This document shows, piece after piece, positions 57,015-64,000 of a stretch of DNA of 64,000 bases. The notes under the pieces are model-generated. The model did no database searches. It was not told the origin of the DNA and worked only from the letters and a program-made list of their open reading frames with translations. The translations under genes and the position numbers were made by a program. The stretch is from Prostheceraeus crozeri (Eukaryota > Platyhelminthes > Polycladida > Euryleptidae), in assembly GCA_907163375.1 (NCBI GenBank), contig CAJQUW010007027.1, positions 310,001 to 374,000 of the forward strand, given 5' to 3'. Position 1 is the first letter of the stretch. Every line of letters starts with the position of its first letter.

Positions 57015-57800
57015 TTAACATTTTAAAGGAAAATCCGTGCATAAATAACTGAGATAATATGCATTTTCCAGTTTTGACTTGGTTAAAGAACATGCATAAG
57101 GGAAAAATGAATTCGACCGTCTCAATGTTGTTGATATTGGGAGGCAAAAATGGTTGCTGTTGCACAGACGCTTCGGAGTTATATGGTGAAGAGGATGAGA
57201 AGAGATTTCGCACTTTTTTAGAAAGGCACACATCATGTCATCGCGATGAAGACTTACATCAAACATAAAGTCACAGTCGCAGTCATCTCTTACACAAATA
57301 ATGCGATGTGCTCTAGTGATGACTCTTTTCAGGTTACGCAAGATCGACACCGGCAGTTTACCAAATAGTTGGGTTGCATAAAAGAGGACCGGGAGCACAA
57401 TTCCATTGAAGACTTCAACCAGTTTATCTCTTGACACAAATGATTTCAATACTCTAAGAACGTGAACTCGCCGGCAGGCAGTCCTACATACAATTTCAAA
57501 ATGTGCATACCAAGTTAAGTCATCTTTTCAAACAACTCCTAAAATCGTCACAGATTCACAGACATCAACATTTGCGTAGCAAGAATCTGTATACATGCAG
57601 CCCTTAGCCTTATTTACAAAAATTGCTTGCTTTTACTAAGATTTAATGACATTTTGCTACCGGCAATCCACTACTGAGCTCATGCAATTTGGATCATTGG
57701 AATTTCTTTGGAGACATTCTACTAATGTGAGATCAGCTGCATATTTAATAAGACAAGCATTGTCATGTGAAACGGAGAGACTTGACATAAATAAAGAAAA
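57015..57800 (-). mobile_element. CR1/L2-like LINE reverse-transcriptase fragment
   Basis: The minus strand reads IKYAADLTLVECLQRNSNDP near 57750 (YADD box changed to YAAD). Then come DDLTWYAHFEIV near 57500 and an open frame (57015-57449) with KSFVSRDKLVEVFNGIVLPV, LFYATQLFGKLPVSILRNLK and RVITRAHRIICVRDD, then the typical tail PISTTLRRSNSFFPYACSL. These are the C-terminal palm, thumb and tail of CR1/Jockey/L2-type LINEs. Frames change upstream of 57449, and the first catalytic motifs are outside or lost. Confidence 0.8.
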
Positions 57801-57869
57801 CAAATAAGGACCTAATATAGGAACATAGCGTCAACATCTCTGGGTGCAATATGTTCCGATGATTAACAC

Positions 57870-58960
57870 ACATTCCGAATTGCTAAATTTCGTTCAGCAG
57901 AACCGATTCTATCACAAATAATACATTTGAGGTTCGGAAGTGTTGAGGTTATTGGCCTTCGCATACGTCAAACAATAATGCCTTCCATGCGCGTGCAATC
58001 GACGATGACTGAAGTCATAGTCCGGGAGCCAGCGTGAAGTTGTGCAGGGAACGAGGTAGTAGCCTACATAAAACTTTCACATAGCATAGTCCACCTCTAA
58101 CCTACTGCAAAACTTCGCGTCTGCCGGATCAGATCATTTGTTTTTCAGAAATAGAGAGGATAACACAATCCTATGTATTTCCAGTGGTAAAATTGTGACA
58201 TTTAGGGTGTTGACTCCATTTTTTCGAATTTTTGCTCATAAAAGTTACACAAATTGGTATTTTGTTAAACTGGTTATTACAGAAATCATCTACAGATCAT
58301 GATCTTTCAAATGAGTTATCATTCAGTGACAGAGGATGAAGTAAAGTGTGCAAACAGACACTTTTCGTTAAAGTATATCAACAATTTTCCTGATATTTCT
58401 ATGCTAAAATTTGCAGTTACACCAACGAAAAGTGTCTGTTTGTACACTTTACTTCATCCTCTGTCACTGAATGATAACTCATTTGAAAGATCATGATCTG
58501 TAGAGGATTTCCATAATAACCAGTTCAACAAAATACCAATTTGTGTAACTTTTATGAGCAAAAATTCGAAAAAATGGAGTCAACACCCTAAATGTCACAA
58601 TTTTACCACTGGAAATACATAGGATTGTGTTATTCTCTCTATTTCTGAAAAGCAAATGATCTGATCCGGCAGACGCGAAGTTTTGCAGTAGGTTAGAGGT
58701 GGACTATGCCATGTGAAAGTTTTATGTAGGCTACTACCTCGTTCCCTGCACAACTTCACGCTAGCTCCCGGACTATCAGTCCATGTCACAAATGCACACT
58801 TTCATTTCGCTCTCAGTCGTCAGTGCTCGGATTTTGGTGATTCGCACACCAAAAAGATCCCTAGAATACGAAGAAGTTGATGACGTTCATGGTTTCCATC
58901 ATGGAGAGAATTATTTTCATAGCATGCAAGACTCCCAGAGGGCCCCTGCCATCCACTATG
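57870..58960 (+). repeat. Direct repeat R3, copy filled by a foldback
   Basis: Second copy of 56160-56520, interrupted at GAAGTCA (58017) by the foldback at 58018-58775 and resuming at TCAGTCCATGTCACA. Confidence 0.7.
58018..58775. mobile_element. 758-bp near-perfect foldback element
   Basis: The arms, 354 bases each, run from TAGTCCGGGAGC (58018) to ACAGACACTTTTCGTT (58371) and mirror 58424-58775. They are separated by about 52 bases and show few mismatches. Flanks read TCA on both sides, and the paralogous empty site at about 56320 shows CCA once. A 3-bp duplication fits PIF/Harbinger-type mobilisation. Non-coding. Confidence 0.85.
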
Positions 58961-59199
58961 ATTGCGAAAGTTGCTACTGTTCTTATTGATATGATGAAAG
59001 TGGTCGCTTCGTGAAAATTTGTTGACTTGTGCTATGAATAGACGACGCAATCGATCACTTTCATTGATTAACTGATTGAATAGGTTGCTGAGATTTCTAT
59101 GTCTATCAAATGTGCCCCGGAGCATCAAATGATAGGGCTCCGGACTCCGGCCTATAACCAGACCCGAAATATAATACAAACAAATTATTTATCCTCGTA

Positions 59200-59557
59200 C
59201 ATAGCAGTCACTGTCTTGATGTCAACTTTCATCGTCAAACAAAAGTACAGAGACAGCAGTGCATGCAAAGCTTGAAATAGTTGAGGGAATGAACCGTGAT
59301 AGTGAAAACAGGATTGTCTTTTCACTCGGCGATTTAGTAAAGAAGAAAAGCCCTCCTAGCCTCGATCACACCTACGCGCCAAAGGTAAGCCTATACTGAT
59401 CTATGACATAGGTTACCAGTTTATTCAAAAAACTAGGCTTGATATACTTGCCACCCGGATTCGGAGTCCTATCAAAATGATAGGAGCCCTTCTACAATAG
59501 GCTACGACGCATCCACTTTCTATGTCTCATGAAATAGAGATTTGTTTTGTCCACAGA
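59200..59557. other. Intergenic, no gene seen
   Basis: Unique sequence, no supported frame. Confidence 0.4.
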
Positions 59558-60165
59558 ATTAAATATTTTGTTTATCTGCTTCGGTTTGCTAGAAGTGTGA
59601 TTAATACGAAATCGCCGGCACATTGAGGAACCTATTAGGTGGGAAAAAAGGAATTCCTAATACCTTACAGAGATAGGAAAAAAGTCGTTCGTCGCTTGCG
59701 GATTAATGTCAGTTCCAGCAAAGTGCTTCGATTGCCAAAATTCCTTCAGATTCGAAGACTTCAAATCATTGCCCACAAGTTTTCTCCATAATGTTGACCC
59801 TTCCGATCATTATTAAAGAAAGTAGCAGGCGTACGAAAATTAGTTCACTTGATGATTTCACATCCTCTCCTCGGCATTGCTCACTGTATAGTGCATACAT
59901 TAAATCGAAGCCACACATTGATGTGTGCTTTGGTGTGTGCGAAGTGATATCACAGCACGCACGCATCTCTCACTGGTTCTGGTGTCCTTTGCTTATTGTT
60001 TGCTATTTCCAATAGCAAGCGATACATGAATTATCCATTCGAGAAGGAGCAAGTTGTGCGATGCGATGTGCCATTTCGATATTAACGTTACATACAATTC
60101 TTCCTTTCTAGGAAACCGAAGCGCGCGCAGATGAATCAAATTCTGTGGTTTTGTCCAATAATTGA
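59558..60165. repeat. R1 copy d and continuous version of the IR2-associated repeat
   Basis: 59558-59633 matches 51285-51370. 59660-59950 is R1 copy d (minus reading KLVGNDLKSSNLKEFWQSKH). 59955-60150 matches 54240-54440. Here the three blocks lie in a row without the GTGGGTC element, so this copy shows the order before the rearrangement at 51-54 kb. Confidence 0.6.
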
Positions 60166-60212
60166 CAGTCGCAGAACTCGAAGTGCGATATGAAAGGCCA
60201 ATTCCAATTTCA

Positions 60213-60450
60213 ACTAGATTTGAAACATGATTGAGTTCAAAACATCAACTTCGATACACATGATTCAGTATTTGATGTTTGAGAGCCTCTCCTAAATGAT
60301 TAAAATCGCCAAAATTAAGTCAAAACATGGAATTTACTCATTTCGTAGAGACTCTCAAACAGCAAATGCTGAATCACGTGACTCACTTCAACTTTTATAT
60401 CGAAGTTGATGTTCTGAACCCAATCATGTTTCAAATTTCATGGCATTCTG
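60213..60450. repeat. Imperfect hairpin (MITE-like)
   Basis: TTTGAAACATGATTGAGTTC and CATCAACTTCGATA on the left are mirrored by TATCGAAGTTGATG and CAATCATGTTTCAAA on the right. The central part GATTCAGTATTTGATGTTTG also pairs. Arms of about 90 bases with a 50-base loop. Confidence 0.65.
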
Positions 60451-61003
60451 ATAAATAGTTTCCTTTCTGCTAAATAAAATGTACGAAAATTGCCAAGTGT
60501 TTCACAATCCATAGATATTTATTGAATTTTACCATTGGATTCCAATGGGAATCCTTTGACCTTACCTATAACCGAAAGCGACTGTCTGTGACACTCAAGA
60601 ATTTAATTTTTGTATTCAGCGTTTCAAGATCTACAAATCTATGCTATTGAGCCCTTTGTGTGAGAATTTAGGAAGAAAGTGTCAGTAGCTCCCGTCCTAT
60701 GCATGTAGACTATCACATCGAGAAATGAAGTGAAAAGCATTCTCGATGTCGCCTGTATCACATAAGTTACAAATTCTGTTTTCCAGGCTATCTCGATTTA
60801 TACGATATCTTCCTGTTCTAACTGCGGGTTGTCGATTTCTGCTCGATATTTAACCAACATCTGAACTCCCTTCCATCTACGTTTAGATGAAGATATTTTT
60901 TATAGCATTCAAATCTTGCAAATCTTAAATACCTTAGTCCAGCTTGACTGGATTTGGCATTCTCAGTCCATTGTTCACTGAAATACTTTATTATACCATT
61001 ATC

Positions 61004-61285
61004 GGCGCTGTGGCCTTGTGGTAGAGTGTTCGCTCTGCGTCCGGGGGACATTGGTTCAAACCTTGGTCAGGTCAAATTGAAGACTTTCAAAATAGGTACA
61101 TTCTGCATTCTTGATAAACACTGAGCGCAAAAGAATGAGAGTGGAAAAAATGACAACTCGACCACATGGAAGGAAGTCTCCGTCCCCGTCTTAGGCTACC
61201 CGTAAGAGTTACTCAATGTAACCCGGGATGCCTTTTGTATTACTACTCTCTACAATAAAGCATTCTTATTCTTCTTATTCTTCTA
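61004..61285 (+). mobile_element. tRNA-derived SINE with TTCTTA-type tail
   Basis: Head GGCGCTGTGGCCTTGTGG (A box) and GGTTCAAACC (B box), spaced as in a tRNA promoter for RNA polymerase III. A body of about 190 bases follows, then the tail ATTCTTATTCTTCTTATTCT typical of SINE 3' ends. No similarity to the SINE at 46280 beyond the box motifs. Confidence 0.8.
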
Positions 61286-61699
61286 ATGTGCTTCCGAGTA
61301 CAAACAATGTTGAGATATTTTATTTATATTCATTGATCGATTTTTTACAAAAAAATTCTGATTTTTTTCTCTGTTTATTTGATTTGATTTGCACATGATT
61401 TCTTGAGATTGGGGTTCTCTATAGCCTAGATATTTTCCAACACCAGGTATTCATAAGGTCACTTTCATTGACATTCTTTGATACTTCATTTTATAGATTA
61501 GGCCTGTAGTTAAAGTTTAGACTTAGATGATGGCAACTTTGTGCATTAGAAAATTGATGCTTTCTAAAAGTGATATTCTTTAGGAAATATTCCCAATTCT
61601 CTTATTAAACAGTAGTTCGCTGTTGTCTGCATTAGATGAAAGAATCTTTTTTAGAATTGAAATTGCGTTTTACTACCCACGCACTGATGAAAACAGAAT

Positions 61700-62300
61700 T
61701 CTGAGTCTTATCATGGTTTTGATAAAACTAGCATTTCAAATGAGTCCGTTAAAATATCTGTATTGACAGCGCCAAAATGCTGTAATTTTTTCAATGCCAA
61801 ATTTGATGCTCGTTTTCCACAATGATGGAAATATTCCAGAAATGCTTGATATCCAATAATTTGATATCCAATATCCCAGATATTTATAGCTTTGTACAAT
61901 GGCTATGCTTCGCAACAGTGGTTTATTGATATGTAAACATTTGCTTTATCTGTCTTTCAACATCGTTACTTTAGTTATATCAAAGTTCTTTTGAGCTCAT
62001 TTTCATTTTTTCATAATCTGTCAATTTATTGAAGTTCTAGGGAGGCAATTTCATTTTGAGATTACTTTCAATACAATATTTTTCTACTGTTATCAGGCAA
62101 TTTATGGTCTTCCTAATTACTAGGATGCCGTCCGCGTATATGAAAAACGATTAGATAAAGTCACCGATATCTATTGGATCTATGTAACTGTCATGTCTTT
62201 CATCTACATGTATATAGTGATTCGATCAGTCATTCCACATAAATCGAGTTGGTGATATGATCGCCTTGAGGTATCCCAGATTCCATTGTGCAGAGTTGAG
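61700..62300 (-). pseudogene. Possible LINE reverse-transcriptase relic
   Basis: Minus-strand blocks ESGIPQGDHITNSIYVE (near 62265) and FFIYADGILVIRKTIN (near 62130) recall the GxPQG and YADD motifs of non-LTR reverse transcriptases. A later open frame (61711-61899) has no clear match. Stops and frame changes lie between them. Confidence 0.4.
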
Positions 62301-64000
62301 TTGCATCTCTTTTAGAAAAAAATGGTAGCAATCGTGAAATATCATTTTACAAATTATGCTTATCATTCTGCATTTAGGAAAGTTTTATAATGATAAAAGT
62401 TGTACATGAATATTACTTAGCACGCTCATAGTTATGGGCGGTCATGTAATGATGGTTTCATCAGTTTTAGCCACAGTAATGCGTCAAAGTGCCCAGGGGT
62501 GCATCATATAGCAGATGCATTTTATAGTAGGCAAAGCGTCGACTCAAAAAAGTTGTCAGAATGCAGAAAAATATTAATATCAAAGGATTCACTTTTGTGG
62601 ACATAACATTTCTGCGCAGATAGAATATTTGAATATAAAGTTGCATCCTCAATTGAAAAATGTGAACAGACCTGAATAGCTGCCATTTCATCCAATATCA
62701 GGAATCATCAACAGGCCTAGTTCACATCTCTCAACGTTCATACAACTCCCTATTTAAAACTGCAGCCATGCCCGGGTAAATTTGAGATTTGCAATTGGCA
62801 AGTTAATGAAATTTCGACGTGCATTCATCAAACACGGCGGCATCACTTTAAATGCGCTTTTAAATGTAAAAATTATTTGTTTGTTATGGTATTGTGGATT
62901 TCAAAGGTATTTCTTGAGATTTCTATGTAAAATTAACCGCATCGCATTAGACATAGAAATAGACAATAGAAAACTGTCTGTGAGTAAAGGTTATATCATG
63001 GCTAAATCTAGTTTAGCATGTCTCAACAAGGGCAATTGCATGTAAACATCCCGAGGGCGAAGCCCGAGAAAAGCCCTTTACTTTTGCTCTTAACTTTTAT
63101 TATGTTGAACTTTTTATATTTAACTTTTTTTATGTTGAAGAAAAATCCTTTCAGTAGTGCCGACGTACGGACATGTTATGATATTGTAGTGCAAAATGCA
63201 ATGTCGTCTCTCAGAAAGTCGTTGAACAAAAAAACAGCGAGCTTTCATGAAGAACAGCGCAACTTAAAATAATAATACTGCTTCAATAATATGCCTATAA
63301 AAAGTAAAAGTATATTAGGAATACTACTAACAAAATGAAATGAGTAAAATATAGAACTCTGCTACAAATGGAAGCAGACAAGAGAAAGGAGTGAGTCAAA
63401 GAGCGACCCTGTGGTGTTAGATAGTTTTGATGCGAAAAAGTTTCCTGTCTATGCATGTTTAACTTTTTGAAACAAATCACTTGTCCTCAATGAGGCTATC
63501 AGACAGTTTCTGTAGGCCCATACTTGAAGATTGGAGCTGTCATAGATATTTTTGGTGATTATGCCTTAAGTTTCCACCTTCTATACGAGTTTGAAGTTGG
63601 CCACTGTTTGCTCTGATTTGTTTAGTTTTCGTGAGCATTGGGTTTTCCTTGTCTACCTGCTTCTTCATAGAAATTAGTAGAATTTTGTCTTAATTTACAT
63701 TAATCTTGCGCTCAATTTACAAATATGCCACATTCTTGTGCAGTGCCTTGAAGAAGAATCGTAAGTTGCGTTTCAGATCCTGCATTTCTTCCACAGTGTA
63801 AGAGTAATCGCAACGACATGATGTCTTACCCACAAAGACACTTATTGCAGCTCATCTAAGTCTTATGAAGTAGTCCCTGTCTATAACGACTACCTCTCTG
63901 CCAAGCAAATAAAGTCGTTTTAGACAGGTGGTCGCTATTTGCAGGTAAAATTATGGCTACCTTTTGAGAAGACATTATGATTGCACGAATGATAAAAAAT
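62301..64000. other. Intergenic, no gene seen
   Basis: Overlapping frames at 62782-63272 have no recognisable motif. The last 150 bases (AGTCCCTGTCTATAACGAC and, inverted, GTCGTTTTAGACAGGTGG near 63910) hint at a small hairpin. Confidence 0.4.

Noticed and set aside
62782-63272. Two overlapping frames of about 85 codons as a gene
   Set aside because: Hydrophobic low-complexity translation of AT-rich DNA without motifs or splice logic.

Overview
The window is nuclear DNA of an invertebrate animal. The signs are a one-intron Roc/COR/TIR gene, a metazoan histone H3 reading frame, tRNA-headed SINEs, and a dense set of Penelope-like (PLE), RTE/CR1-like LINE, Tc1/mariner, pogo, Harbinger and foldback elements. 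Lineages rich in Roc-TIR proteins and PLEs (lancelets, hemichordates, echinoderms, molluscs, cnidarians) fit, but the sequence alone does not fix the phylum. The DNA is AT-rich, and I see only one convincing intact host gene.

Layout. 1-645: a decayed mariner. About 646-18350: one giant interrupted inverted repeat. Its arms (646-5800 and 10558-15189, then 18282-18350) surround a 4.7 kb spacer. The spacer holds a pogo-type transposon whose transposase is interrupted, in antisense, by a complete intronless histone H3 coding sequence. The right arm also carries a 3.1 kb element with TCATGA-rich ends and LINE fragments (15190-18281). 20742-24089: the main host gene, a predicted membrane Roc-COR-TIR protein whose GTPase domain is split by about 260 residues of transmembrane helices.

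27.6-48 kb is a Penelope graveyard. At least six PLE units are present, and two of them form head-to-head inverted dimers. One dimer sits inside another PLE and is flanked by an 11-bp target duplication. The ends of several PLEs carry hammerhead-ribozyme-like motifs, some with paired changes at core positions 3 and 8. Interspersed are two back-to-back Tc1 elements, TA-flanked MITEs and a GGGGCAGGAG-rich foldback.

46-64 kb is repeat-rich intergenic DNA: two copies of a short tRNA-like SINE, an internally deleted Harbinger, a second inverted repeat (51.4-54.7 kb) with hAT-like GTGGGTC elements, a 758-bp near-perfect foldback whose empty site lies in the same window, a second SINE with a TTCTTA-type tail, and LINE reverse-transcriptase remnants.

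How the parts relate: apart from the Roc-TIR gene and possibly the H3 insert, everything recognisable is mobile or derived from mobile DNA, with repeated nesting. All identities, helices and motifs were read by eye; no database search or alignment program was used.
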